From the NCBI GenBank assembly GCA_037074705.1, contig CM073593.1, positions 6,391,001 through 6,455,000 of the forward strand: 64,000 nt of DNA. The letters are read 5' to 3'. This DNA is from Zhengitettix transpicula. Lineage: Eukaryota; Arthropoda; Insecta; Orthoptera; Tetrigidae. Shown here one piece after another: positions 20,230 to 32,927 of the stretch. Every line of letters starts with the position of its first letter. Positions within the stretch are counted from its first letter, which is position 1. The position numbers and the translations under genes were made by a program. The notes under the pieces were generated by a model that was given only the letters and a program-made list of their open reading frames with translations, ran no database searches and was not told the origin of the DNA.

Positions 20230-21340
20230 GATAGATAGATTTATTCACCATTAGCCCTCTAAAGAGGAAATAGGATTCGTCACAAATGTACAGTAGATAA
20301 ATTGCATATAAACTTATAATACACAAAAACACACACAAAAATTCATATCTGTTTACATTAGTCTAGTCACTACAATCATACACACTATTTTTAGGAAACA
20401 CGCACACGACGCTAATCACTTCCTGGTATTAATCTCCTGTCGCTAGGTACGGAGGGATGTCGTCATAGATATTTACTAAAACAGAAAGCAGAGGCAGGAA
20501 ACAGGACCAAAAGGGGAAAACTGGACAAACTATTTACATATTTATAGCATATTCGGCAATTTTGTAGGCAAGGCAGTTCAACGACTGTGAGACCGATTCA
20601 AAAATTCGTGTACGGAGTAATAAGTTCCATTTACAAGGAAAGTTTTACACTCCTTGACGAATAAGTTGTAGTTTTTGATATTCTTTACATGTTCAGGAAG
20701 GCTGTTAAATAGTGCGATACCGGAATAATGAACGCTAGACTCATAGAGACAGGCTGTGCTTGTCAGACCTGAGAACTGAACGGTTTCTTGTGTCATAGCC
20801 ATGATTGTCCCCGTTACTTGCAAAAAGGTTCATGTTGCGTTTAACAAATTTTAGTATTTCTAATATGTAAGCGCTAGGTAGAGTCAGAATATGAAGTCTT
20901 TTGAACAGCGACCTGCAGCTTTCTCTAGCATCTGAACCTGATATAATTCTAATGGTTCGTTTTTGCAGTTTGAAAACATCCACACTACGAGAACAATTGC
21001 CCCAGTTGGCAATACCGTAACACATATGTGAATGAAAGTAGGCAAAGTAGACTAGTGAAGCAGTTTTGGTATCAACTTGTTGCATCAATAGTCTCAATGA
21101 GTAACAAACAGAACTAAGTTTGCGCACGAGGCGCTCAATGTGCAAGTTCCATTTTAATTTACTGTCGACCTGCAAGCCGAGGAAAGTCGCATGATCTGAG
21201 AACTTATCAGATACGATGTTGTTGGTTTCTGTTGTAAAACGAACTAACTTAGTTTTCTGTACATTGAGCGTTAATTTATTGGCGGCGAACCAAGCATTTA
21301 GGTCTCTAGATGCAATAACGTGAGCGTATACCCATCCAAT
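20230..21340 (-). pseudogene. 5'-truncated LINE of the CR1/L2-like group, RT C-terminus plus 3' UTR
   Basis: On the - strand the frame enters within the RT domain (NKLTLNVQKTKLVRF, then FLGLQVDSKLKWNLHI), runs through RRLHIL-type thumb motifs and GYDTRNRSVLRSD, and ends at a stop at 20578. One frame change lies near 20780. About 350 nt of 3' UTR follow and end in a short (TCTA)n tail (20230-20244), the microsatellite tail common in CR1/L2-type LINEs. The 5' end is truncated against the neighbouring jockey remnant. Confidence 0.8.
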
Positions 21341-21361
21341 GACGTTATCCGGATTGTGAAC

Positions 21362-22324
21362 TTATACGGCTTTCAGGACATTCGGCCATTTCTTGTTCTG
21401 GAGTCTTCTGTAGGGAGGCTCATGTTGCAGGGAGGACGCTAGTTCGTTTCGGTGATGTTGGAGACGCAGGAAGTGGTTGGTGCATTCTTCCTGAACTGTT
21501 GGCATTTCGAGGTCCGTATTTAAAGTTCGATTGCTGACGTACCAAGGTGAATTTACAAGCATTCTGAGTGTTTTAAATTTTAATCGTTGGATGATGTTGA
21601 CGTTGGATTTGCAAGAGCAGCCCCATAGCTCAATTCCATATGTCCAAATTGGTTTTATTATTGCTTTGTAGAGTAAGATTTTGTTTTCAAGCGATAAACA
21701 CGATTATCTCCATAGAGCCCAGTACATTTTTCTCAGTCGCAGGTCGGATTCCTTCCCTTCTTTTAATATATGGTTTTTCCACGTTAGTTTCTTGTCTAAA
21801 TGTAGACCCAGATAGCGAACTTCGTTTGATTGTGGGATTTCTATATTGTTTAGCGACACTGATGGACATTCTGAACAGTTTAGTATGAAGTTGACTTGTG
21901 TACTTTTCGCTTCATTGACTTTGATCCGCCATTTATTGAGCCATACTTGAAGGAGGGATAAATGGGTTTGAAGGTTTATGGAGGCCATGTGTGGGTCGGT
22001 ATGTTGAGATAGGAGGACGGTGTCGTCAGCAAAAGTGCCTATATATGTGTCAGCTGATGTGGGGATGTCCGCTGTATATAATTGATAGAGTATAGGTCCC
22101 AGTACACTTCCCTGCGGTACACCGGAAGTAATTGGATGGATTATAGAATAGCATTGACCATATTTTATTTGGAAGAATCTGTCGGACAAGTATGATTTCA
22201 TAAGTAGGTAAATTTCGCTTGACAGAGATGACTTTATCTTGAGTAGGAGCCCATCGTGCCAGACTTTGTCAAAAGCCTGCTGTATATCGATAAAAACTGA
22301 TGGACAATAAGCTTTGTTTTCAAA
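21362..22324 (-). pseudogene. jockey-type LINE reverse transcriptase, truncated
   Basis: The - strand frame begins with the RT block FIDIQQAFDKVWHDG, then has SGVPQGSVLGPILY, the catalytic FADDTVLL, and NEVRYLGLHLDKKLTW. The frame shifts near 21700 and continues with LLYKAIIKPIWTYGIELWG to a stop at 21362. Endonuclease, ORF1 and the RT N-terminus are missing, so it is a 5'-truncated dead copy. The motifs are those of the jockey clade. Confidence 0.88.
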
Positions 22325-22329
22325 GTTCG

Positions 22330-23400
22330 TGGAGATTATATTTACTACTCGATGGCATTACTTACAGCTTTTTTATTTACGCTTTCACTTTCACTTTGTT
22401 TGGGGCCTTGTGCGAAAGAGGTGTAATATGCGGATGGCTTCCAATAATATTGAGAGACTAATTTCTAAGGGAGCAGATGTTAGAGTTTCGCTCATATCGA
22501 TTTACCGTTGACAAATTCTGTAATTTTCCCAGAGTTACGAGAAATAGTAGACGATCTGATGATACGCGTTGCTCTCGTATTCGTCGGGAATATTTCCCTC
22601 CTTTTCCTTCGCAGAACGCAAATTGATATCCTTTCTGTGCTGCCAGTATTAATTTGCTAGCTGCTTATTCAAAAGTAGATGAGGTACCGTAATCAGGCAT
22701 CGGCTCGTGCCACGCTTCCTTTGAATGACTTCGCTCCTGTGTGTGTGTTTGCCGCTGCTCGTCATTCAAGTTTGTCCGTCACACAAAGCACTGGGATGCG
22801 GGTGTGTCTACAGGGACAGTGTACAGGGAAGGACCCCCGTCACTCGTAGTAGCTTTTGCGATGTCATTGGCAGTCATCGATGTTGTTTGCGTGCAAACTG
22901 CTTGTTCCCCACAAAGCTTTGAACTATCAGAGGAAGAAACTAGGAGGTCGGGACGGTGTTTCCGCAGTCATGCTATTGTGGTCAAGTATTTGCCCTTGTT
23001 TTTTGAAAGTTATGAGCAATAATATTAAATGCTGGGGGTTTTATAGTAGGAACCAGATGAAGGCCAAGACTGAGTATCGATACAGTTACTTCTTCGTCCA
23101 CCATGGGCGTGCAGGGAAAGATCATAGTCCGTGTGTCTGCGACGCAAAATTTTGACACGGTCTGGTAGATGCGGGTTGGATCGTGGAGTCTGATTCGAGT
23201 TATTGTTGTTAGTATTGATGGAAACCTAGTGGAGTCGGTACAGACTTTTCAGGAGACGACGAGAAGGGGTGTCTCGTGCTGTAACTACTATTATACTTGT
23301 GTTAAATTCATGCGTTTTCCACACAAACCATTCCCCTTTTACTTTGTCAACTGTATTATGCGGTTGTGTCGGTATTGAATCTTGTAATGTTGTTTTCTGG
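22330..23400. other. no gene recognised; mixed-composition sequence
   Basis: Several overlapping frames of 65-99 codons occur on the + strand (22725..23155), all Cys/Ser-rich and without domains. Composition is less A+T-rich than the flanks. I see no splice-consistent chain, so no gene is called. Confidence 0.35.
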
Positions 23401-23440
23401 CACCTGAAGAAAGGAACAATGTTTTCAGAAACGTTGTGTA
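23401..23440 (+). ncRNA. hammerhead-like motif (single copy)
   Basis: It reads CAC-CTGAAGA, then a stem of GGAAC against GTTTTC, then GAAACGTT-GTG. The flanking CAC/GTG would form stem I. It belongs to the family described at 38351..38631. One nucleotide more than the canonical core lies at the base of stem II, so activity is uncertain. Confidence 0.4.
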
Positions 23441-24102
23441 GTATTTATATCATCACTTTTTTTATCTGTATTTGGCTATTTCGTCTTATTATTGATCCCT
23501 TAATAATGTTGTTGTGGTAGTAGTCCACTGACTCTCCATGTAATCTATCCTGCGCTATTATATTCATCTCGGTCCGATAATGTAACCCACATCCACCAGG
23601 TTTTTTCTAACATATTCTAACCCTGGTCTTCCTATTCTATTATTATCCCACACACTTTTCTCTAATACTAATTTAACAAGCACTTACTGCCTCAAAAAGT
23701 GGCCTATTAGCCTTTGTAATGAATTATTTTATTGGGCTTGGTAATTTATATTAAAGAAAAAAATTATTGACCATTTGAAATTGTTTTATTAGTATAGCAC
23801 GAAAAAAATAACTCATATCTCGGGCACCTGTGGATTACGTAGCAGAGATTAGCTGCCTGCACCAAATACGTACTGACTATTCCTGTTTTCTGTTGTCCGC
23901 TGTAGTTGGAGATCCCGGATTTTCCCTTACTGAATGGAGTATCTCGGTCCTTGTTCTCCAATATTCGGCGTATGACCTCGTACAACCAGTTGATGGGCAG
24001 GTGTATTTACTATATGCTTTTCCCCTACTCGGATAAGCCTACACTTCGGGATCCTATCACCAAACGTTCTTTCTGCCAACTCTTTCCGCGTCCTTCCAAC
24101 AC

Positions 24103-24183
24103 TCTCCTCGACGTCTTTATTGAAACTCTTCTCCTCAACGTCTTTATTGCAACTCTTCTCCTCAACGTCTTTATTGCAACTCT
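24103..24183. repeat. 27-bp minisatellite, three units
   Basis: The unit CTCCTCAACGTCTTTATTGC plus AACTCTT repeats three times, the first copy with two changes. The local frames on both strands simply translate it. Confidence 0.9.
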
Positions 24184-24989
24184 TTCCAAAATCTCTCCTC
24201 CTACCCCGGAGCTGGACGTTTTCCCGCCCTTAGCGTCACGGGCTTTTGTTGTTCTTAGCCGCATGGGATTTTCCACTATCCTGGTATTAAAATAGCCACG
24301 TGCGGCTACCTGAGACGCGACAGGTCTGCGTCTCGAATTGGGAAACAAAAGAATCGTCCAAACTACAGCAAACAATATTTCCGAAAATAAAAACAAAATT
24401 AAATTAAAATACGAGCGTTACACCTTATTTTAGTCAGTATCCTCCATAATGTTCTCTATTCACTCATTCCATTCAATTCCTTCCCCTATGCCTTTATACA
24501 AAGTTGGGTGACTAAAAAGTTTATCATAATATAAATAATATTTATACGTGCTATTACTGTTAACATTTTAAAGGAGATAATTAGATAAGCAGCCAGATAA
24601 CAGAAAAAACTAAGTGATAAAATTTTGTCTGTTGTCTATTTTTATTACCTAATTATTATACGTTTAACACAGGCGTTTTACATTTTATAATATTAAAATT
24701 TACAGTAATTAAAGTGATGATCAATCGGAATTCTCCACTGCGTCCCAGGGCTATGAGATAAGCACCAATCAGAAGAGTCCACTTCGTCACCAGTGGTTTT
24801 CCTTTTTTCAAGACAGATCTTTGAAACCAATGATTTTGAAACGGCGTGTTCAAGAGAGTTTTAAAATAAACCCATCGATTGAAATAAATGAACGTGTTTA
24901 AACCAAAATTTCCTGAAATCGGCTTTCCAAATGGTCTAGAGTGTAACAGGGAATATTCTAGAACTTTAAAGTCTTCTCGTATCTCGGAA
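24184..24989. other. no gene recognised
   Basis: Frames of 107-123 codons occur on both strands without any domain. Confidence 0.35.
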
Positions 24990-25560
24990 TTTCGTGGGAC
25001 AAGTACCAAATGCCCGATCTACCTGATGCAGATTTTTCTAGGGTTTTCCCTGCATCTCTTTTACGCGAATTGCCAGGTAGATTCCTTAAACCATAGCCAG
25101 GGGGCCCTAGTTAACCCTTGGATAACTTGCTCTAGATTTTCGCATCCCCCATTTCACTCCCTTTTCCCTATAAGAGGTAAGTTGCTACTATGTGCATTAC
25201 CCTATACATAGCCTGTCTACACCTTCTTCAACCCTTATCAAGGAAACCTTTGAGTATACGGTAATAGTTGTTCCCCATTCCTATTGGAATAGTAGGCCAG
25301 CTGCCTCAAAACTAACAAGGCACGGAGAACGGAATACTGCGCCCCAACAGCAATATTCTCTCCCACTATCGGAAGGGCGTGGGACAAGTACCAAATGCCC
25401 GACCTACCTGGCGCACGTTTTCTCTGGATTGTTTTGCATCACTTTTATTTGAATTCCGGGTAAAATCCTTGAATCATATCCCGGGGGCCCGAGTTGGCCC
25501 TTAGCTACCTTCCTCTACCCTTCCGAATCTCCCCCCCCTTTCAAATCCATTTCTATACTA
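24990..25560 (-). repeat. repeat family S, two tandem copies
   Basis: GTGGGACAAGTACCAAATGC occurs at about 24997 and again at about 25380, giving a 383-bp spacing. The downstream GG(G)CCC..GTT..CCCTT blocks also match. The reverse complement of this family occurs at 35850..36050 and as a tandem pair at 48711..49665. Class unknown; no protein domain seen. Confidence 0.7.
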
Positions 25561-25650
25561 TTAACGGCGAGTTGGCACCACCCCCTTCTAGCCTGTTACT
25601 CCAAAGATTAAACTAAAAATAAAATCTTGAAAAACTTCCTCCTCTATAAA

Positions 25651-25653
<3 letters not shown>

Positions 25654-25722
<69 letters not shown>
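25654..25722. repeat. (TA)n microsatellite
   Basis: Long TA tract with two CATA interruptions near 25687. Confidence 0.95.
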
Positions 25723-25726
<4 letters not shown>

Positions 25727-27333
25727 CTTTAATGCATTTTGAAATCAATTGTTTTAGTTCTTGTGTTGTTGTTATATTCGTCAATATTTCCAGTTTATTT
25801 TTAAAGTTTTAACTCAAGTACCAAAATGTCGTTTCTCTTCACCGCTAATAATGCAAGAATTGATCCCCATTAAAGCTGGTGAAGTACAGAAACTTTAACA
25901 ACGAGGCGTAGCCAAAAATAGACACACTCTGGCGCTTCTTCAAGACCGACATTATTCGTTGTCGATTATGGAGGGGCAGAAAGGGAAAACAACTACTGGT
26001 GAGCTCAATACGTTGAATCACAAAAATAATGGTATCTTTATTTGTAATATTTAATATAATTTCCAGCAAATTTTCCTCTCTATTTTAATCATTTCATGGG
26101 TTTTTATTAGATGTCTGTCGGAAGTTTTGGTGTGAAACGCTGATTTGTAAACAGGTCGTCAGAAATTCATTGCTGGGGTCCCTCGTCCATTCCATTATCT
26201 GACCGATACCCAGAGGCTCTCGAGGATGATCCCTTCTGATTGCGGACTTACTTGGGCTTTCTGTAACGTCTGCACCTGCTGGATCCTTTCTTTGTTTGTC
26301 CCTTTCTTATAAACCAAGCTTAGCAGCAATTGCTCTTACTTTTATCCTTTAACAGGCCCTTTTATTAAAGCGGAAACCAAAATTCCCGCTCCAAAGCAAA
26401 GCTTATAGAAGCATCACCGAACCAATCGTAAACTGTTCCTTAAAATAATATGCGATATGCCGCGACAATACAGATTATATGTGAAAAGTTTAAGACTTGA
26501 GTCTCGTACATTTATCTTTCACAATACTTATACTATTTTCTCTTCAATCCATTTTACACTCCATTAATACGCACACTGGTTTTACGACTATATTTTTTTA
26601 CTTCCATACAAGCTGTTCAGAAACTTAAGATGGAATTAATCATGTTCATCCGGTTCTATAACTTGTTTACATGCATCTATTCTGAATATTAATTTTAACA
26701 CTGCTAGTTTCAATAATTTGAGTTTCTTTACTTCATCTTATAAATCTCTTTTATTGCATAAATTAGTAAAGGCACAACTTAATTATTAACGAATACAAGG
26801 CTCCTTCAAGGAAAATCATGTATATAAGAATTTAAATCCAAACGTTTAAAGAAAAGTATTGTAATGGATGTAATAATGAATTTTAACAATGATGTTGAGA
26901 AATTCAATTTTATTTCAATTGAAGCCTCTTTGATTGTAAATAAAATGAAGGGAAAAAGTATAATGAACGTTATGCTTGATTCTGTTTTTTATTAATATTG
27001 TATTGTTTCCATCTGTTTTTATATATTTAAGGTCCTTTAAGAGAACACTAAAATATTTTTTATTCAAAAAAATTATTTATAATGTTTAATACAGAAACTT
27101 GTCTAGAGATATTTTTACCCTCTTCTAGCTGACTGAAAGGTTTGTTATGATGTTATTTACAGATTCCAAAAAGAAACCATCCGATACATTTAACGACCAT
27201 TCGAATTTATTTAACGACTGAGGGTACAAACCTTTGTAGTTGTGTTAATTAAATATTTTTTCTTAATATTTTTTTAGTTTTTAAAAATGTTAATAGTCGT
27301 TAAAGTTATCGCACTGTTGTTTCATTTATTTAA
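25723..27333. other. no gene recognised
   Basis: A+T-rich sequence with no element ends or domains that I can support. Confidence 0.4.
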
Positions 27334-28487
27334 CTAGCTTAATGCACGGCGTTGCCCGGGTATTAATCCGGAGTAGGAACTGATTCGACACTAACCTCTT
27401 GGTAAGCATTTCATTCAACCAGCGTCTGTGTTTGGAACATTTGCCCATTTACGGTCCCAACCCCGACCTACACCCTCGGCATCTAACTTCATATAAAACA
27501 CGATGATGACTGATAGTACTTTAACAACTCGGGAACCCTCCTACTGTATAAAATAAAAGTGTCACAAAAATACTCGATAACTTAATAAAGTCTCAAACTA
27601 TTACAGATACCTTAAAGAAGTAAAGAAATACAACCGTTAACTTAAAATAATATATGGAGGGTAATCTAAGAAAATCAAAACTTTAGCCGGTACCTTAAGA
27701 GGGTCAAAACTATTCTGGGTAATCTTTTCTCAACCGCGTCCACCACCACGAAGAGGAACATAAAATTTCATCAACCACCATGATTAATGCGAGAATTAAA
27801 CTCTCGGCTCCTATAACCCCAAAATGGACAATAATATCGGTCTTTTTTTTACATTACTTTTCATCTAAATCCCTTCAACCACTACCCGTACGGTTAGGGT
27901 CCTTCCCTCCCTTGCCTTTTGGAGTTGAAATTAGACACTTAAAAATTCCATTTTGACACTATAAAATTAATCGACCCCAAAAACGTTTTATTCTACTCTA
28001 ATAATGGCCGCTGAAGAATTTTTTTTATTCCTCTCCCACCCCTAGAGGCGGAAGCTGTGACAACCCTATCTGTTAGTTCCTGGATCGTAAGTAACATGTG
28101 TATAAAGTTTGATAGGAATTGGTCTAGGAATTTAAGATTGTAAACGGAAATTTGTTTCACCCACTTACACCCCCACTCCTAAGGGCTGAACTAGTATGGT
28201 AAATGTCCAAATTAAACGCAGTGACTTCCATAACGCCAGGTTCAATAACAGTCTCAATTGTTCACTCATCACTTTTATGTAACGGTCTTTCACCCACATC
28301 CTCCCCACTCGGGTTTCCAGTCGGGTAAATTGAGAACTTCATCCAGCGTCTACGTCGGGAAAACCTACGTTCTCTACTTTGAAAACCCGACGGAATCCTT
28401 TATGGGGGCGCGCACAACAACTCACCAAAGTTTCATCGCAATCGGATGGATGGGACACACAGATAATCATTTTTATATATATAAAGA
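27334..28487 (-). mobile_element. non-autonomous Helitron, copy 2
   Basis: In - strand sense it starts A|TCTTTATATATATAAAAATG and ends CCCGGGCAACGCCGTGC..AAGCTAG|T. The inner part is homologous to the Helitron at 36097 (CCGATTGCGATGAAAC near the 5' end, GCGAGAATTAAAC further in). The 1154 bp have no helicase. Confidence 0.85.
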
Positions 28488-29374
28488 TTTCACTTTTCGT
28501 TATTGCAGTCACTGTTTTTTATTTTTTAGCAATTTTCATAGTGTTAGAAATCCAAAATTACCTTAGGATGGAATCCATCTTATTATGCTGTAATTATATG
28601 TCGTATTTAATGCATAATAATTTTGCAAAAGTCAAATTGAAATAAATTAAATAATTAAATGAATCACCCTAATAGTTCTGGTTTTTAACAATCGTTCAAA
28701 TATGTTGTACTTAAATCTTTCAATTAATTTTTTGTTACCTTGTAAAAAAAATTATTTGTATATAATTTTCCGATGTGATTCCGTCGGTATCTCCTACAAA
28801 ACTTAAGTGTCAGTAATACGTTGTTTAAAATAAATAACATGCAGAATTTTTTTATAATTTTTGCTCCATAATTTTTTTAAATTCTACGATAAGAGAAAGA
28901 AAATACATTTTGAAATTCACAGCAGCCATTTACAAATTAAAAGTTATTCCAGTATATGAATTAAGAAACATTTGCATCTGTTCTAATTATATTTTTTCTA
29001 TTTCGCCGTTGAATACCAACTTAAATATTCCTTACTAAGCACTCAGGGAGAGTTCTGTTTGTTAGTAAATAAATTAAGTGCCTTAAGTAATTTATTTTCA
29101 TGTGATACAAATGTCTTAAAACCAATAAAGAAACTTAACTTACAGACTAAAAGAGATTATTTATTTAATCTGTCCTGAGTACAAGGTTAAAAATGCAGCC
29201 TAAATTACATAAACGTAAATTATTTTTAATTTAACGTAGCTTCTATAAGCAAACGAAACATGGAAGCTTTGAAAATTCATAAGGCGTATACCATCCTGAA
29301 AACTAATAAATTTCCTTGCATATTTTTTTTAAATAATATTTACCTTTGTACAAATTATTATTGTTATTATGATA
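28488..29374. other. no gene recognised
   Basis: A+T-rich; nothing supported. Confidence 0.4.
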
Positions 29375-30392
29375 ATGTAATGAAAAAAAATAAAGGATTT
29401 ATTAAATTTCCCCACGTTGTGGAACCAAAAATGTAATGAACAAAAATAAAGGTTAATTAAAGGAATTACTTAAAAAAATGATCATGATAAAAAACTTTTA
29501 ATTTGCCAAAGTTTAATTTAACAGGTGTTTATTTAGTTTTTACAAATGATTTTCCCTAGGTTGTCACGCCGAATTCAATAATTTCAAAATTAACAAACAA
29601 ATATTTTTTATTTATAATTGGTGGCGTTGAATACAATCTTTTATATTTCACAAACAATCAAATTTAATAACTCTCCTTCTCAGGGTCTTTAACTGGGTTT
29701 GATAAGTAAGAACAATCAAAAATTATAAATTAAATAATTAACAATTCAAACAAAATGAAACGAACGGAATACGAAATTTAACTAAAAATGAAAAGAACGA
29801 AATCTGACTAATACCCTTAATTACCGTTTACAGAATTTAATTAGTTTGATTTGTACTTGCAAATGTCCTGCTGGTACTAGACTTAGTTTTCGCAGCTTGG
29901 GGACACAATTCACTAAAAAAGCCATTAATCACTGATTCTACACATCATAGTCAAAACACACGACTGTAGTTCTTGTATTATTCCTCCGGGAACTCGATCA
30001 GCCGCACCTCCGGTCAACAGTCGGACGTATTATTTCTCAATGCCTTTATGCGGAAAAATGTTATTTCGGTACTTGTACGTATCTGAACGTGGCACTAAAC
30101 TTTTTGTTTCAGCTTTGCGGTTTTTATAACGTGTCTCTCCGTCCAGACCTTTTTACTTGGATTTTTGAACGTTTCTCAGTTGAAATTTTACGTTTGGGTC
30201 ACGCTGTTCGTACTCTTAAATTTTGCTCCCTCTCTCGACCATAATATCCGCCAGACTGAATTCAGCCAGTCCTAACAGCTCGCAACAAAGACCGCCGACA
30301 AAGAGCCTGCCGTCATTGTTGTCTTTAAGAATTTGTACCGCTAAACAATCCAATTATTTAAACAATTAATGGCCTCCTTAATTAGTATTACA
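29375..30392 (-). mobile_element. solo-LTR-like copy A2
   Basis: The copy is bounded on the + strand by TGTAATG at 29375 and AGTATTACA ending at 30392, so it has the TGT..ACA form of an LTR. It shares the ordered blocks of A1 and A3. TGTAATGAA is repeated about 57 bp inside the left end, separated by CCCCACGTTGTGGAACCA, the complement of a TGG-starting primer-site-like sequence. No clear target duplication was found. Confidence 0.7.
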
Positions 30393-30446
30393 ATATATTT
30401 ATCTGACATTATCTGAATAAAAAAAACACTCCTAAAGCAGGAAAAT

Positions 30447-31344
30447 ATGGACTTTTCGGTAATAGACCATAATTATACTCCTAGGATACCGCCCTGTAAA
30501 TTCCATGACACTTCCCTCGCCAGGACGGTATCAAATAACATGAAGAATACGGACAGGGAGATGGTGCTGAGGAACCTAATGGAGAAGTACAAGTTACCAA
30601 GACTAATATACACGGATGCGTCAATAACCTGGGAAGGAGTTGGATGCGCTATAGTTTCAGACGAGTATTCAAGGACAACAAACATAAATAGCAACGCATC
30701 TATAACTACGGCGAAAATGTATGCCATATAATACTGTGCACGTAAGAACCAAACAAAAATAATTGAATCCTAACAGACTCTCTGCCTGCAATAAATACAA
30801 TAACAAACCAAAATATATGGAATGGTACCGTCAATAAAATCAGAGAAAACCGGCTATTCGAAAGAACAATAATATGATGGATACCGGCACACAGAGGAAT
30901 AGAGGAAAACGAAAGGTCGGACAAAAGTACAAATATGGAGGCATCCCAACAAAAGAATAAAAACAAACAGTCCAATATACACTAAAAATGATAGGGGACG
31001 AGCCCATGAATGAAGGAATTTTTCATAAAGAATTCGACAATTTCAAGGAAATATCCCACGCTGACAATCAGTCCCCGAGACAGCAGGTGGTTGTTGCTAG
31101 GTTAAGAATTCTCCATTCTAACCTCACGCACTCCTATCTATTCTCTAGATCACCGCAGCCTACATGTGAGGAATGCAAGGCTGCCCTGACGATCCAGCAT
31201 ATCCTCTACGACTGCCCAAATCACGACAGGACGAGAAGAGCCACAATTCAGAAATACACCAGAAGGTAGATATGTTCCTCAGCAGCGGCAATAAATAATC
31301 TACTAAAGTTTAGCAAGGAAACCGCCATTCAAGATCTAATCTAA
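30447..31344 (+). pseudogene. LINE ORF2 3' portion with RNase H domain
   Basis: The first block (30447..30731) carries the RNase H signature IYTDAS and EGVGCAIVSD, then NASITTAKMYAI. The following region is open only in pieces because of stops and frameshifts. A later block (30988..31269) carries LRILHSNLTHSYLF and C-x2-C..H..C spacing (CEECKAALTIQHILYDC), typical of the C-terminus of I/Jockey-superfamily LINEs with RNase H. The expected end (AIQDLI, stop) falls at about 31344. It is truncated upstream. Confidence 0.8.
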
Positions 31345-31679
31345 ATAGAATCTGATACTAAGAATAAAATGTTTAGTTAATATGAATTAATTGTAATAAT
31401 GTAATGTAGTGAATATGGTAAGTCGCCAAAGAATTTTATGCTGACGCGAATATAAACAATGAATTTTAAAAAATAAACATAACGGCCAACATGTCAGAAA
31501 CAATTTAAAAATTTTCCACGGTTGCATTTTATGGTACAAGCACGCACTTTTAGAAATTTGTCTCCAAATTTAAATAATTGAAATTCATAATATTACAGAA
31601 AAAAATTCTATTTGTAACTACAAAATGTGTTACATTACTGGTGAATAAATATAAAATAATGGAACTATATATATATATT
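31345..31679. other. no gene recognised
   Basis: LINE 3' flank or UTR; A+T-rich, no clear tail. Confidence 0.35.
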
Positions 31680-31935
31680 TATATATATTCTGACTATTGA
31701 GACAACTAATAAATAAACAACAGCCAATTTGAAGTAATAAAAAATATATTTATTTCTAGGGAAAAAATCTGCCACGGAAATCAAGAGAGAATGACGTGGC
31801 AATTTTGTTAAACTTCAACCTGAAGAGATCGCAAAGATAGCGAAGAAACATAGTTTAATTTTCCATAAATAAATACATTTTTTTTAATAATTTCAAATTA
31901 GCTGTTGTTAATTTATAAAAAAAATTGAGCGGCAG
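31680..31935. repeat. fold-back repeat with hammerhead-like motif
   Basis: The left part (ACAACAGCCAATTTGAA..AAATATATTTATTT) is the imperfect reverse complement of the right part (AAATAAATACATTT..TTTCAAATTAGCTGTTGT). The left part is also the reverse complement of 55040..55105. Between the arms (31818..31852) lies CCTGAAGA, then TCGC paired with GCGA, then GAAACATAG, a decayed copy of the motif at 54986. Confidence 0.65.
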
Positions 31936-32927
31936 CGTTTTGTTATTTTGTAATATTTTCTGACAAGTTGCCTGTTTTATTTATTTATTATTATAATCAA
32001 TTATCTGACAAAATTACTACCTTATCGCTTTTTTATTGGAACAAGAAAGGTTTTTTTTATTAAAACACTTTTTGAAAAAGGAATACCTGATCATCGATCT
32101 TTTATTTTTCTTGTATCTGTAATATTGGATTCATGTATCCATTTTGGATAAAGGGTACCAAAAAACTTGAAGAATTAGATGTTGCTAAAGTGTGGTTATT
32201 ATAAGAATAATTATTTTTAACGTAGCGTTTTATTCACCTATGTTGTGCTCTTTATTTTTTTACACGTTCTATATCAGAGTAAATTTGAAGAGAATCTGGG
32301 TTAAGAAGCCCAACACCATTTTAATTTCAACCTTTAGTCTGTTTATTTTCTAATTTTATTAAAACCTTTTTCTGTAATGAAAATTATTTGTGTGGAATGT
32401 CATCACTATTTTCAGAGTTTTTTGCAACACTTTGTGCTCCTTTTTTTCTCTCTTTCTGTATTTTTTTCGGTTCTGTTTATCGTGCAGGGAGCGTAAACCA
32501 GAGTCGCCCTTCTCACGAGAACGAGATAACGCTGACACTGCCAACATCAGCAAGTTTTGCTAATTAGGAGCTCGGCTACGCCATCCTCTTCCCTTCCAAT
32601 CCCCTTCCGCCGACCTCAGATCCCCCCCCCCCCTAACCTGCCAACAAAAAAAATAGAGAGAGAGAATGATGCGTTTTCCTACTTCACGCTCGGGCGGTGA
32701 TGTAAGGGAGGATATTACCCAAAGAGCGACGAACAAAGGAGAGACGCCTCTTCGTGTGTGAATAGTACACATTTAACGATGTTATATATTACGAGTTCTT
32801 ACGTCGGACTGTTATGGTCAGGTAATGAAGAGGAGGAACTTCTCGTTAACGAGACGGTTCGCTTTCAATTCGCACTAAACGCTCAGTTTCTTACCACAAC
32901 TATTCGCAAGGGGTCGATTTGGGACAT
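31936..32927. other. no gene recognised; short GC-rich patch
   Basis: A GC-richer patch lies at 32480-32760, including a C run near 32620. Frames of 64-70 codons show no domain. Confidence 0.35.

Noticed and set aside
22725..23155. Host exon cluster from overlapping 65-99-codon frames
   Set aside because: No domain, no consistent splice sites, and the frames overlap each other in different phases.
25654..25722. Hairpin or CRISPR-like array from the long TA tract
   Set aside because: It is a simple microsatellite; there are no spacers, and the window is eukaryotic.
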